A DNA stretch of 18,606 bases, taken from positions 1 through 18,606 of the forward strand of contig CAKUDW010000015.1 in assembly GCA_934645275.1 (NCBI GenBank), read 5' to 3'. The notes under the pieces are model-generated. The model worked only from the letters and a program-made list of their open reading frames with translations. It was not told the origin of the DNA and searched no databases. The position numbers and the translations under genes were made by a program. Origin of the DNA: an uncultured Clostridia bacterium (GTDB lineage Bacteria > Bacillota_A > Clostridia > Christensenellales > Aristaeellaceae). Positions 6,284 through 14,019 of the stretch are shown in pieces; within the stretch, counting starts at the first letter, position 1; each line of letters starts with the position of its first letter.

Positions 6284-8080
6284 TTACCTGCCTCCTTCGT
6301 CAATTCCGAACAGTTTCGCTTCCGTACCGAGCCCAAGATTGTTGGCGGCGTCGGTATAAATGTCGCGCCGCTCCAGCCGGTATTCGCTGTAATCGTGCGT
6401 GCTCAGGCTCTCGCGCCAGCATTCCCACACGGTTGCGCCGCTTTCGTCCACCTCCGCGCCATAGGCCCAGCGGTTGTTGCGCTTTTCATTAAAGGGTTCA
6501 AACGAACCGAGACGGTTGCCGTTTTTAAGCAGCTGCGCGCTGCCGTGGCGATAGGAATACAGTTCGGGTCTGTCGCCGCCCCAGTTCCAGATTTCCTCGA
6601 CCGTCATTGCCCTTTCGTCGATTCGATATTGCACGAGGCGCGAACATGCAGTATAATTTGCGGCCTCCGCGTAATCGCCGTTGTCGAACAGCAGCAGATC
6701 CACGGTGTCCGGGTTGCCGTCCTGATCGGGCAGTATTTCGGCGTCGTGTTGGGTGATGGGGTACTCAAAGTCGCTGTCGACCGGGGTCAACAGGTACTGC
6801 CGGAAGGTCCCGTAGTAACCCGTTGGATCGGCCAGCAGCCATTTGATATTGCCCGCGCGGTCGGTGCAGGCAATGGTGGACTGATGGCGCGAGGAAATTA
6901 CGATATCCCTGCCCGATTCGCACACGCTGTTGATGTGGCACCAGTCTTTCACAGAATAGAAATTGTCGATTTCAGGATAAGCCGCCGTCTGGTCGCGGGT
7001 AGGTTGAAGAATATTGGCGTAATCGAGCTGGCAGAGAATTTCGCCGCTTGCGCGCTCAATTTCATAGATGAACGCCTGCGGGGTATCTGTGCCGGTGGAG
7101 CCGGTAACCAACAGCGTATCGGGCGTGACTTCAATGTCGTGGTGTGCGCCCCACGGCGTATACCAGGCGTTGAGAAGCTTGCCCAGATAGTTTATTTCCA
7201 GAATCACCGCAGGACCATAATTCCGGTTGCCGCAGCTGACAAAGCAGCTATCGCCATAACCGGTACAGTAGCCCGCAAAACGCAGCAGCGGGTCGGATTG
7301 CGTGTCCAGATACCAGCGGAAATCGCCATTTATATCCAGCGCCGCCTTGCAGGGCAGGGCGTGATTGCCCATACTGGTGAAAGTGAAGCCCGGCTGAACG
7401 GCGCTTTCATCAATGGCCTGGGCACGCACGCGTTCGTCGGGCAGCGCGTCGGGCAGCGCGTCGGTCTGAATGTACAGCTGCGCTTCGCGTGCCGTGCCGT
7501 CTTGAAATTCGGCGGTGAGCGTTACGGCGTTTTCCCGCGCGGCATAAAGGCCGTAAACGGGCAGCATATGGCGCGTGTTGTAGTCGCTGAAAGAATATTC
7601 TACGCAGGCCTTCGGGCTGTCGCCCGCCACGCGCAGCGAAATGCGTGCAGGCTGCGCCGTTTCAAACAGCACCACGGCGGTAAAAGGCGAAATGCCGTAA
7701 GGATTGACCACTGACAGCGGATGATCAAAGTCATAGGCACCGCTGTCCAGCTCCGCCAGCAGCTGCCGGTCGGTTTCGAGCTGGCGCTGCGTCAGCACTT
7801 CAAGCTGTTCGGCGAGATAGGCGCGCTCGTCGCTTACGCCGGCCCGCGTGCGATGCACGACGCGCTTGGCCAGATCGACAACGCGCTCCCTGAACGTGGT
7901 GAAATATGGGCCGCCTTCGGTCTGTGCGACGTCTACCGCCACGATGGCGGCGGAAACGCACAGCGTGACCGCACCGCAGCAGATGATGAATATTAGCAGT
8001 ACGGCGAGAATTTTCAGCGGCAGCGTGGCGATGCGCCGGGCCAGGCGGCGCTTCTTTGCGGAGGGTGATTTGAAAGCCAT
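6284..8080 (-). CDS. Membrane-anchored arylsulfate sulfotransferase (ASST family), 598 aa
   Basis: This second ASST is clearly diverged from its neighbour but has the same layout. Its N-terminus is basic (KKRRLARR) and is followed by an uncleaved-looking transmembrane helix at about 21-49, so the catalytic part is tethered outside the membrane. Residues 57-115 form a charged, coiled linker absent from the other copy. The ASST N-terminal domain shows VVNPYGISPFTAV (124-136) and PVYGLYA (174-180). Active-site counterparts are HHD at 313-315, H382 and N384 in DWCHINSV, R398 in ISSRHQ and catalytic H445 in TQHDAEILPD. It is the first gene of a three-gene minus-strand operon with AGAGGTG before the ATG. 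Two paralogues with different tethering suggest different acceptors or locations; that is inference. Confidence 0.9.
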   Translation of the reverse strand: MAFKSPSAKKRRLARRIATLPLKILAVLLIFIICCGAVTLCVSAAIVAVDVAQTEGGPYFTTFRERVVDLAKRVVHRTRAGVSDERAYLAEQLEVLTQRQLETDRQLLAELDSGAYDFDHPLSVVNPYGISPFTAVVLFETAQPARISLRVAGDSPKACVEYSFSDYNTRHMLPVYGLYAARENAVTLTAEFQDGTAREAQLYIQTDALPDALPDERVRAQAIDESAVQPGFTFTSMGNHALPCKAALDINGDFRWYLDTQSDPLLRFAGYCTGYGDSCFVSCGNRNYGPAVILEINYLGKLLNAWYTPWGAHHDIEVTPDTLLVTGSTGTDTPQAFIYEIERASGEILCQLDYANILQPTRDQTAAYPEIDNFYSVKDWCHINSVCESGRDIVISSRHQSTIACTDRAGNIKWLLADPTGYYGTFRQYLLTPVDSDFEYPITQHDAEILPDQDGNPDTVDLLLFDNGDYAEAANYTACSRLVQYRIDERAMTVEEIWNWGGDRPELYSYRHGSAQLLKNGNRLGSFEPFNEKRNNRWAYGAEVDESGATVWECWRESLSTHDYSEYRLERRDIYTDAANNLGLGTEAKLFGIDEGGR

Positions 8081-8116
8081 GGGAGTTACACCTCTAGTTC
8101 ACAGGTTTGCAATCTT

Positions 8117-8144
8117 ATTGTAATGTTTAACTCTGAAATGTAAA
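8117..8144 (-). promoter_or_regulatory. Promoter candidate of the ASST operon
   Basis: On the minus strand -35 TTTACA (8139-8144), 16-bp spacer, -10 TACAAT (8117-8122), about 30 bp before the ATG of the membrane-anchored ASST. Both boxes are near-consensus. The intergenic region is shared with the divergent two-component operon. Confidence 0.55.
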
Positions 8145-8196
8145 TGAAAGCAGGCGGGACTAGTGTTAATAAATTATGGAAATGTGCGCCGCTTTT

Positions 8197-8229
8197 TTTT
8201 CATCTAATTTTCATGATAGTATGTATAAT
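8197..8229 (+). promoter_or_regulatory. Promoter of the two-component operon with OmpR-type direct repeats
   Basis: A -10 TATAAT lies at 8224-8229, 28 bp before the response regulator ATG, without a good -35. In the -35 region TTTTCAT occurs twice, at 8197-8203 and 8208-8214, exactly 11 bp apart. OmpR/PhoB-family dimers bind direct repeats with about one helical turn spacing, so this may be an autoregulatory activator site. Confidence 0.5.
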
Positions 8230-8256
8230 GAAATATGGAAAGGTGGGGAAGGTGGC

Positions 8257-8931
8257 ATGCGCATATTGCTTGCGGAGGACGACATGAATCTAAACCGGGT
8301 GGTAGCGCGGCGATTGCGGCTGGAGGGCTACGAGGTGGATGCGCATTTGAATGGCTCCGCCGCGTGGAATGCGGCGCAGCGCGGCGGTTACGACGCCATG
8401 GTGCTGGATGTGATGATGCCCGGCATGGACGGGTTGGCCTTTGTGCGCGCGCTGCGCGCCGCAGGCGACAATACGCCGCTGCTGTTTCTGACTGCGCGCG
8501 ACGCCATTGAAGATCGCGTGGCGGGGCTGGATGCGGGTGCGAACGATTACCTGACCAAGCCGTTCGCCTTTGAGGAGCTTTCGGCCCGTATCCGCGCGTT
8601 GACGCGCGGGCAGGGCGCGCCGGCGGACATGGTGTGCCGGGTGGAAGATTTGAAGCTGGATATGCGCAACCGCAGCGTGACGCGCGGCGGGCGCGAAATT
8701 GCGCTGAGTCATCGGGAGTTTTCCGTGCTGGAATATCTGATGCGCAATGCAGGCGTGGTACTGACGCGGGCGCAAATCGAGCAGTATATCTGGAATTGTG
8801 AGTACATGGGCAATTCCAATATTGTAGATGTGTATATCCGCAACCTGCGCCGCAAGGTGGACGATGGCTTTGAGCCGAAGCTGATTCACACGGTGCGCAG
8901 CGTGGGCTACATATTGAGGGGCAGGGCATGA
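8257..8931 (+). CDS. OmpR/PhoB-family response regulator, 224 aa
   Basis: The receiver domain (1-117) has the acidic pair E7/D8/D9, the phosphoacceptor D51 in VLDVMMPGMDG, T79 in FLTAR and K101 in LTKPF. It is followed by a winged-helix DNA-binding domain (about 127-222) with the typical LSHREFSVLEYLMRN and IVDVYIRNLRRKVD segments. The longer in-frame start at 8176 would add 27 residues that precede the -10 box. The ATG at 8257 has AAGGTGG just upstream and gives the normal family length, so it is preferred. The stop overlaps the sensor kinase start (ATGA), indicating translational coupling. Its signal and targets are unknown. The divergent ASST operon is an obvious candidate target by position. 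Confidence 0.95.
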   Translation: MRILLAEDDMNLNRVVARRLRLEGYEVDAHLNGSAAWNAAQRGGYDAMVLDVMMPGMDGLAFVRALRAAGDNTPLLFLTARDAIEDRVAGLDAGANDYLTKPFAFEELSARIRALTRGQGAPADMVCRVEDLKLDMRNRSVTRGGREIALSHREFSVLEYLMRNAGVVLTRAQIEQYIWNCEYMGNSNIVDVYIRNLRRKVDDGFEPKLIHTVRSVGYILRGRA

Positions 8932-10274
8932 GCGGGCGCCAAAAGCCGTCCATACGGGCGCGCATTATGCTCTGGTACGGGTTGCTGATATTGCTGGTAC
9001 TGGGGTTGTTGACGGCGCTGTTGCTGTGGACGCAGTACCTGCAATCCAAGGATTACTATTATCGCCGCCTGACGGAAGTGGCCGCGAGCGCGAGCCGGGA
9101 CATTCATCTGGGCGCGAACGGCGAAATCGAGTTGGACACGCAAATCGACGACAACGTACACGTCACTGTGCTGGATGAAAACGGGGAGCTGCTCATTGGT
9201 AAGCGCAAATTCGCGGCCAAGCCCAAGGAGGAGGTGCTGCGCATCCGCGAGAGCCAGAAATCGGATGCGAGCTGGTATCTGCTGGATCAGCCCGTAACGC
9301 TGGCGGATGGACGTCAGCTGTGGATTCGTTGCTACGCCTCTTCGGCAGTGGCCGAGCGCATGGGAGACATGCTGCGGCTGGTGATGCTATTGTCGATTCC
9401 GCTGATGCTGGCGGCGGTGTTCGTCGGCGGCTTCATGATGACGCGCTATATCTTCCGGCCGATGGATGAAATGATTGCCACGGCGCGCAGTATTTCCAAC
9501 AGCAGCGATTTGAAGCGGCGCATCGACGTCAGCGGCGCTCAGCGCGAGGTCGATCGGCTGGTTTCTACGTTCAATGAAATGCTGGCGAGGCTGGAACGAT
9601 CCGTGGAAAATGAAAAGCGCTTCATTTCAGACGCTTCCCACGAGCTGCGCACGCCCATGAGCGTGATTCGCGCGCAGAGCGAATATGCGCTTTCGCCGGA
9701 TTGCTCGCCAGAGGAACGCGAAAACTCGTTGCAGGTAATACTGGAATGCAGTACGCGCGCTTCGGATATGATTTCGCAGATGCTGGCGCTCTCCCGCATG
9801 GACGCGCGGCGGCAGCAGCTCGAACGCGAACCGATCAACATTTCGGAAATGATTGAAAGCATCGCCGAGCAGCTCGAACCGCTGGCAGCGCAGCGGCAAA
9901 TCGGCATTCAGGTCGCCTGTCAGCCGAACCTGATTTTGAACTGCGATGAAATACTGATGATGCGCGCGCTGTTCAACCTGATGCAGAACGCCATTGAATA
10001 TGGGCGCGAGGGCGGCCATGTGTGGGTATCGGCCGGGCGCGAACACGGCGGTACGGTCCTTCGCGTGCGCGACGATGGATGCGGTATTTCTGAGGATGAC
10101 TGCGAGAAGATATGGCGGCGCTTCTATCGCGTGCGCTCTACGGCCGCCCAAGGGGGCGGCACGGGGCTTGGCCTGCCAATGGCGCAGCAAATCGTCGCGC
10201 AGCACGGTGGTACCATCGGCGTGACGAGCGTACCTGGCAGCGGTTCAGAATTTACGATTCGTTTCGAGGAATAG
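8928..10274 (+). CDS. Sensor histidine kinase, 448 aa
   Basis: A membrane sensor kinase that pairs with the preceding response regulator; the start overlaps its stop by 4 bp. Two transmembrane helices (about 14-36 and 150-171) bracket an extracytoplasmic domain of about 113 residues. They are followed by a HAMP linker (172-228), a HisKA domain with phosphoacceptor H238 in SDASHELRTPM, and a HATPase domain with N354 (LMQNAIEYG), the G1 box DDGCGI (382-387), the F-box RRFYR and the G2 box GGTGLGL (410-416). The extracytoplasmic domain shows no motif I can name; a short beta-rich segment (VHVTVLDENGELLIG) is typical of these compact sensors. A hairpin terminator follows directly. Confidence 0.95.
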   Translation: MSGRQKPSIRARIMLWYGLLILLVLGLLTALLLWTQYLQSKDYYYRRLTEVAASASRDIHLGANGEIELDTQIDDNVHVTVLDENGELLIGKRKFAAKPKEEVLRIRESQKSDASWYLLDQPVTLADGRQLWIRCYASSAVAERMGDMLRLVMLLSIPLMLAAVFVGGFMMTRYIFRPMDEMIATARSISNSSDLKRRIDVSGAQREVDRLVSTFNEMLARLERSVENEKRFISDASHELRTPMSVIRAQSEYALSPDCSPEERENSLQVILECSTRASDMISQMLALSRMDARRQQLEREPINISEMIESIAEQLEPLAAQRQIGIQVACQPNLILNCDEILMMRALFNLMQNAIEYGREGGHVWVSAGREHGGTVLRVRDDGCGISEDDCEKIWRRFYRVRSTAAQGGGTGLGLPMAQQIVAQHGGTIGVTSVPGSGSEFTIRFEE

Positions 10275-10281
10275 AGAAAGC

Positions 10282-10312
10282 ATGTCCGGAGAAGCGTCGC
10301 TTCTCCGGACAT
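10282..10312. terminator. Hairpin between convergent kinase and radical SAM genes
   Basis: Perfect 13-bp stem ATGTCCGGAGAAG / CTTCTCCGGACAT with loop CGTCG, 8 bp after the kinase stop and 20 bp from the radical SAM stop. The following ATTTAT tract is weak, but symmetry and position suggest a shared bidirectional terminator. Confidence 0.7.
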
Positions 10313-10331
10313 ATTTATGCATATGGGCGCA

Positions 10332-11456
10332 TTAAAAGATGAAATCGCCTGGACGGTAGCCCTCGGGCAGGGGTTCTTCCTCGATGAAGGCGAAGCTTTC
10401 GTCCTCCAATGTGGGCAGAAAACATTCCCAGGGGATGCCGTCAAATTCGCGGCCATAGCTGCTTGCGCCAAACCAGCCGCCTTCGCGTGCGCGCAGATTC
10501 AAATCGCGGGCAAACTTAGTGCGGTTGCAGCAGTCGTGAACAGCGCAGGGCCAGCCTTCCTGGGCGGCGGTGCGCATGAATTTCAGCGTGAGCGCGTGGC
10601 TCCAGGTGGGTGAAACGTAGCCCTGGCGGCACATATACATCGGTTCGCCCGCATAGTTGCCGATGTTGTTGGGATTCAGGTGCAGCTCGGCGCAATTGAT
10701 GAAGTCCAGCCCGGTACCCAGAATAATATCCTTCTTTTCAAGGAAACGCTCGAAGAATTCAGGCGTCATCGGCGTTTCAATACCTACGCGGGGAATGTAG
10801 CGGCGGGCGGCGGCGATGTTGGCAATCACCTTATCGGCGCAGGCGGTCGCGCCCAGATTGAAGCGCAGCTCGTCGAGACCTGCTGAGCCCAGCGCGCGCA
10901 GGTTTTCCTGCGTACAGAGCGTACCGTTGGTGTACATGTGCTGATGGATGCCGGCGGCATGGAAGCGCGCGATTACGCCGTAATACTTTTCGATTTCCAT
11001 GAACGGCTCCAGATACACGTAGGCCACGCCGGTGGGGCGGTTGGGCATATCCAGCAGCAGGTCGATATCGCGCTCATAGAAGCGCGTGCCGCCGATATCC
11101 CACATGCCTTCGCCCACAGGCGGCTGACAGTCGAGCTCGCCATAGTTATAGCAGAAGCGGCACTCGATGTTGCACTTGTTGGTCTTGCGGATGGCGCTCA
11201 GCCCCGTGCCCAGCAGACAGGAACGGCAGCCGCGAGGAAACTTATCGTCGGGGCCGACGTAGAAGGTGCGCCCGTTCAGCGATTTCAGGTTCGGGATTTC
11301 GGCGCGCAGCTGCGCGTCACGCGCCTCGAGCGCGGTTTCAATTTGTGTCAGCGCGCTCAGGCCGAGCTCCAGCTGGCGGGGTGAAAGCTCCTGTTCCTCG
11401 GGCAAAGCGGCGAAAAATTGAAGCCACATCAGCGCGTCGCGCTTGGAAATTTTCAT
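10332..11456 (-). CDS. Radical SAM protein with extra cysteines, 374 aa
   Basis: The CxxxCxxC signature of radical SAM enzymes is at C95, C99 and C102 (KCNIECRFCYN), so the protein should bind a [4Fe-4S] cluster and cleave S-adenosylmethionine. Following segments fit the partial TIM barrel: YVYLEPFMEIEKYYG, QHMYTNGTL and ELRFNLGAT. A second Cys pair, C77 and C80 (GCRSC), sits just before the signature. More Cys occur near the end (C255, C276, C304, C309, C310), enough for an auxiliary cluster or a metal site. The N-terminal 60 residues look helical. The gene stands alone, with AAGGGAGAT before the ATG and its own promoter. No peptide substrate or partner gene is next to it. The reaction is unknown. 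Confidence 0.85.
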   Translation of the reverse strand: MKISKRDALMWLQFFAALPEEQELSPRQLELGLSALTQIETALEARDAQLRAEIPNLKSLNGRTFYVGPDDKFPRGCRSCLLGTGLSAIRKTNKCNIECRFCYNYGELDCQPPVGEGMWDIGGTRFYERDIDLLLDMPNRPTGVAYVYLEPFMEIEKYYGVIARFHAAGIHQHMYTNGTLCTQENLRALGSAGLDELRFNLGATACADKVIANIAAARRYIPRVGIETPMTPEFFERFLEKKDIILGTGLDFINCAELHLNPNNIGNYAGEPMYMCRQGYVSPTWSHALTLKFMRTAAQEGWPCAVHDCCNRTKFARDLNLRAREGGWFGASSYGREFDGIPWECFLPTLEDESFAFIEEEPLPEGYRPGDFIF

Positions 11457-11493
11457 GATTGCGGCGATCTCCCTTGCAGTTAGTTATGGTGAA

Positions 11494-11522
11494 ATTATAG
11501 CACATATCGCGCCAAGCTTTCC
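11494..11522 (-). promoter_or_regulatory. Promoter of the radical SAM gene
   Basis: On the minus strand an extended -10, TGCTATAAT (TATAAT at 11494-11499), 38 bp before the ATG. The -35 region is weak (about TGGAAA with an 18-bp spacer), which the extended -10 can offset. Confidence 0.6.
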
Positions 11523-11572
11523 AGCGTCGAAGCGAAATTTACATATATAACACAAGAGACGCAAGAACGGCG

Positions 11573-11601
11573 TTGCGCCGGGGCGTGCAGGCTGATAGAA
11601 T
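11573..11601 (+). promoter_or_regulatory. Promoter candidate of the MATE gene
   Basis: -35 TTGCGC (11573-11578), 17-bp spacer, -10 TAGAAT (11596-11601), 19 bp before the ATG. The short leader leaves little room for a ribosome site (GGGTGATGG), so this is a modest call. Confidence 0.35.
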
Positions 11602-11620
11602 GAGCTTTGGGTGATGGTAA

Positions 11621-12973
11621 ATGAAGGGGACGCTTCTGGAAGGGAATATTCGCCGTCAGCTGACGCAGCTGGCCATACCGCTGTTGATCGGCAACGTGCT
11701 TCAACAGCTGTACAACACGGTGGACTCGCTGGTGATCGGCCGCTATCTGGGCACGGACGCGTTTTCGGCGGCAGGCATTGCCGGTACGATCATGAACCTG
11801 TTCATATTCGTGCTGACCGGCTTTTGCACGGGCATATCGGTGCTGCTGGCGCAGATTTACGGCCGCGGGGATCGCGGCGCGTTTCGGCGCGAGGTGTTCG
11901 TATCGCTGAGCCTGGGTGCGGGCATCACGCTGGCGCTGAGCGCGCTGTTCATGGGGCTGATGCGTCCCGTGCTGCGCCTGATTCAGTCGCCGGAGGCGCT
12001 GATCCCCTATATCGAGGCCTATCTGCGGGTTATTGTGGGCGGCATGTTGGCTACCTACTTCTATAATCTGTTTTCCAGCATGCTGCGCGCCATTGGCGAC
12101 ACGCGCGCGGCTACGTTCTTTCTGCTGGTGGCAGTGTCGGTGAACGCGGCGGTGGACTATCTGTTCGTGGCGCGGCTTGGCATGGGCATTGCGGGCGCGG
12201 CATGGGCAACGGTGCTCAGCCAGGTGCTGAGCGCAATCTGCTGCCTGATTTACATATTCCGGCGTGACCGCGACCTGATCTGTTCGCGCTACGATATCGG
12301 CTTTGAAAAGAGCATGGTGCGCCGCACGCTGGAGTTCGGTTTCAGTTCAGCACTGCATCAGTCGAGCCTGTATATCGGGAAGATCTTCGTGCAGGGCGCG
12401 GTGAACACGCTGGGCACGGCGGGCATCGCCGCCTATACGGCCACATCGCGCATCGAGGGCTTTACAAATTCGTTTGGCACCAGCGTCGGGCAGGCGCTTT
12501 CCGTGTTCATTTCGCAAAATTACGGCGCGGGCAAGCGCGAACGCGTGCGCGACGGCCTGAAGCAGGGCATGCTGCTGGGCGTGGGCATGGGCGTGGCGCT
12601 GAGCGTGCTGATGTATATCACGGCGCGGCCGGGCGTGTTGATTTTCCTGGATTCCGCCGAGGAGACGGCCGTTCGCTACGGCATAGAGTATCTCCAGCAG
12701 GTGGCGCTGTTCTACATCATGTGCTTCACGGGCAATTCGTTCGTGGGCTATTTCAGGGGCGTGGGCCATGTGTATACGCCGCTGGCGGCCACCACGATGC
12801 ACATCGCCCTGCGCGCGGCGCTCTCGTATCTGTGGGCGTCGCAGCTGGGGCTGCGCGCCGTGGCGCTGGCCACTGGTGCGGGCTGGCTGCTGATGACCGC
12901 GTTCCAGACGCTGATGCTGCGCAGGAGTTTCCGCACGGACGCCGCGCTGCGCACGCATCCGGGCATGGATTGA
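11621..12973 (+). CDS. MATE family efflux transporter, 450 aa
   Basis: An inner-membrane antiporter that exports drugs or other organic compounds in exchange for Na+ or H+. About twelve hydrophobic segments are arranged in two homologous halves (roughly 10-215 and 235-435). Typical MATE sequences are visible: PLLIGNVLQQLYNTVDSLVIG near the first helix, SSMLRAIGDTRAAT in the middle of the first half, SQNYGAGKRERV at the second-half start and GYFRGVGHVYTPL near 378. Length is normal. The ribosome site is weak (GGGTGATGG), but no other in-frame start fits. It ends 12 bp from the convergent LysR gene with no space for a terminator hairpin. Substrate unknown. Confidence 0.93.
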   Translation: MKGTLLEGNIRRQLTQLAIPLLIGNVLQQLYNTVDSLVIGRYLGTDAFSAAGIAGTIMNLFIFVLTGFCTGISVLLAQIYGRGDRGAFRREVFVSLSLGAGITLALSALFMGLMRPVLRLIQSPEALIPYIEAYLRVIVGGMLATYFYNLFSSMLRAIGDTRAATFFLLVAVSVNAAVDYLFVARLGMGIAGAAWATVLSQVLSAICCLIYIFRRDRDLICSRYDIGFEKSMVRRTLEFGFSSALHQSSLYIGKIFVQGAVNTLGTAGIAAYTATSRIEGFTNSFGTSVGQALSVFISQNYGAGKRERVRDGLKQGMLLGVGMGVALSVLMYITARPGVLIFLDSAEETAVRYGIEYLQQVALFYIMCFTGNSFVGYFRGVGHVYTPLAATTMHIALRAALSYLWASQLGLRAVALATGAGWLLMTAFQTLMLRRSFRTDAALRTHPGMD

Positions 12974-12985
12974 TTTTCTGCGCGC

Positions 12986-13870
12986 TCAGCGGCGGATGTG
13001 TGCCTGCGCTTCGCCGCAGTAGCGCCTGAGAAAATTGAAGAAGCGCTGCACGGCGGCGGAATCGGCCTTGTTGTGCTTCATATCGAATATAATTTCGCGC
13101 TGACAAATGGGTTCGCGGATTTCCAGCAGCTTCACGCGTGCGCTTTCCAGCCGTCCCCAGGAAAACTGCGGCCAGAAACCTACGCCCAGATTGGCGGCGA
13201 TGGCGTTGCGCACGGCAGCGGAATTGTCGCTTTCGAAGATCACGCGCGGCGTAAAGCCTGCATGGTGACAGAACTGGTCGCAGATCCAGCGCATGTGGTG
13301 CGCGCCCGTGAGCACAATGAAACCCTCGTCGGCGACCTCGGCAAGGTCGATTTGGCTGCGCCCTGCCAGCGGGTGAGAGGCGGGTACGGCCAGATAAATT
13401 TGCTCCGGATACATGAACTGCTCTGCGCTGCCGCCTTCGGGCACGCGATACAGCAGCCGCGTGGTGACGCAGATATCGTACAGCTCGCTTTCCGGGTTCT
13501 GCATCAGCTGAAAATTCAGCGGCGGATGCTCCTTTTCATATTCGATCACGGCCTCCGTAATCAGCACGGAGGCCGCCAATACGTTTAAGTGTATCGTGTC
13601 GTTTTCGAGGCGCGCCATGGTCTGCATCTGCTCGGGCAGCGCGTCGATTTGGTTCAGAATGGGCTTTAGCTTTTCCAGAAAGTACTTGCCGCACTCGGTG
13701 AGCACGATGTTGCGGCCGCGCTGCGAAAACAACGGCACGCCGAGCTCCGATTCCAGATTGTGTATGGCCCGGCTGAGCGCCGACTGCGCGATGTGCAGCT
13801 GTTCGGCGCTGCGCGTCATGTGCTGGCTCTGGGCGACCTCCAGAAAGTAGCGAAGCTGATTCAGTTCCAT
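12986..13870 (-). CDS. LysR-family transcriptional regulator, 294 aa
   Basis: The winged helix-turn-helix is at 1-60, with the family pattern NQLRYFLEVAQSQHMTRSAEQLHIAQSALSRAIHNLESELGVPLF. The effector-binding domain covers about 90-290 (for example LAVPASHPLAG near 155-165). Length is normal. GGAGG lies 6 nt before the ATG. It is divergent from the PQ-loop/SGNH-like gene and their promoters overlap, the usual layout for a LysR protein controlling its neighbour and itself. It is convergent with the MATE gene. The effector is not deducible. Confidence 0.95.
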   Translation of the reverse strand: MELNQLRYFLEVAQSQHMTRSAEQLHIAQSALSRAIHNLESELGVPLFSQRGRNIVLTECGKYFLEKLKPILNQIDALPEQMQTMARLENDTIHLNVLAASVLITEAVIEYEKEHPPLNFQLMQNPESELYDICVTTRLLYRVPEGGSAEQFMYPEQIYLAVPASHPLAGRSQIDLAEVADEGFIVLTGAHHMRWICDQFCHHAGFTPRVIFESDNSAAVRNAIAANLGVGFWPQFSWGRLESARVKLLEIREPICQREIIFDMKHNKADSAAVQRFFNFLRRYCGEAQAHIRR

Positions 13871-13896
13871 GCCCTTCCTCCGATCAATCTGTTTTG

Positions 13897-13938
13897 GAGA
13901 TGGATTTTATCCTAATTCTATATTGGACGAGATGGATT
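13897..13938. repeat. Direct repeat in the LysR-divergent intergenic region
   Basis: GAGATGGATT occurs at 13897-13906 and 13929-13938, 32 bp (about three helical turns) apart. The second copy overlaps both promoters. LysR tetramers contact two sites on one DNA face, so this could be the recognition and activation site pair. Confidence 0.45.
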
Positions 13939-13943
13939 GTCAA
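13915..13943 (-). promoter_or_regulatory. LysR gene promoter
   Basis: On the minus strand -35 TTGACA (13938-13943), 17-bp spacer, -10 TAGAAT (13915-13920), 45 bp before the ATG. It overlaps the divergent promoter. Confidence 0.75.
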
Positions 13944-13952
13944 TGCTATAAT
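13923..13952 (+). promoter_or_regulatory. Promoter of the PQ-loop/SGNH-like gene
   Basis: -35 TTGGAC (13923-13928), 18-bp spacer, -10 TATAAT (13947-13952). The start near 13959 lies downstream of the first in-frame ATG at 13894, which supports the later start at 14020. Confidence 0.7.
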
Positions 13953-14019
13953 CATCCCTGAAAGCGAAAAGAGGATTCGGTTTTACCGGTTCTTATTCAA
14001 AAATGGGAGTGAAGATACG

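Noticed and set aside
5741..7714. A 657-codon plus-strand open frame
   Set aside because: It is antisense to the lipoprotein and second ASST genes. Its translation is a low-complexity mix of Ala, Val, Arg and Gln, typical of a GC-rich shadow frame, whereas the minus strand shows catalytic motifs and signal peptides.
8204..9161. Several minus-strand open frames over the two-component genes
   Set aside because: Shadows of the response regulator and kinase, whose motifs are complete on the plus strand.
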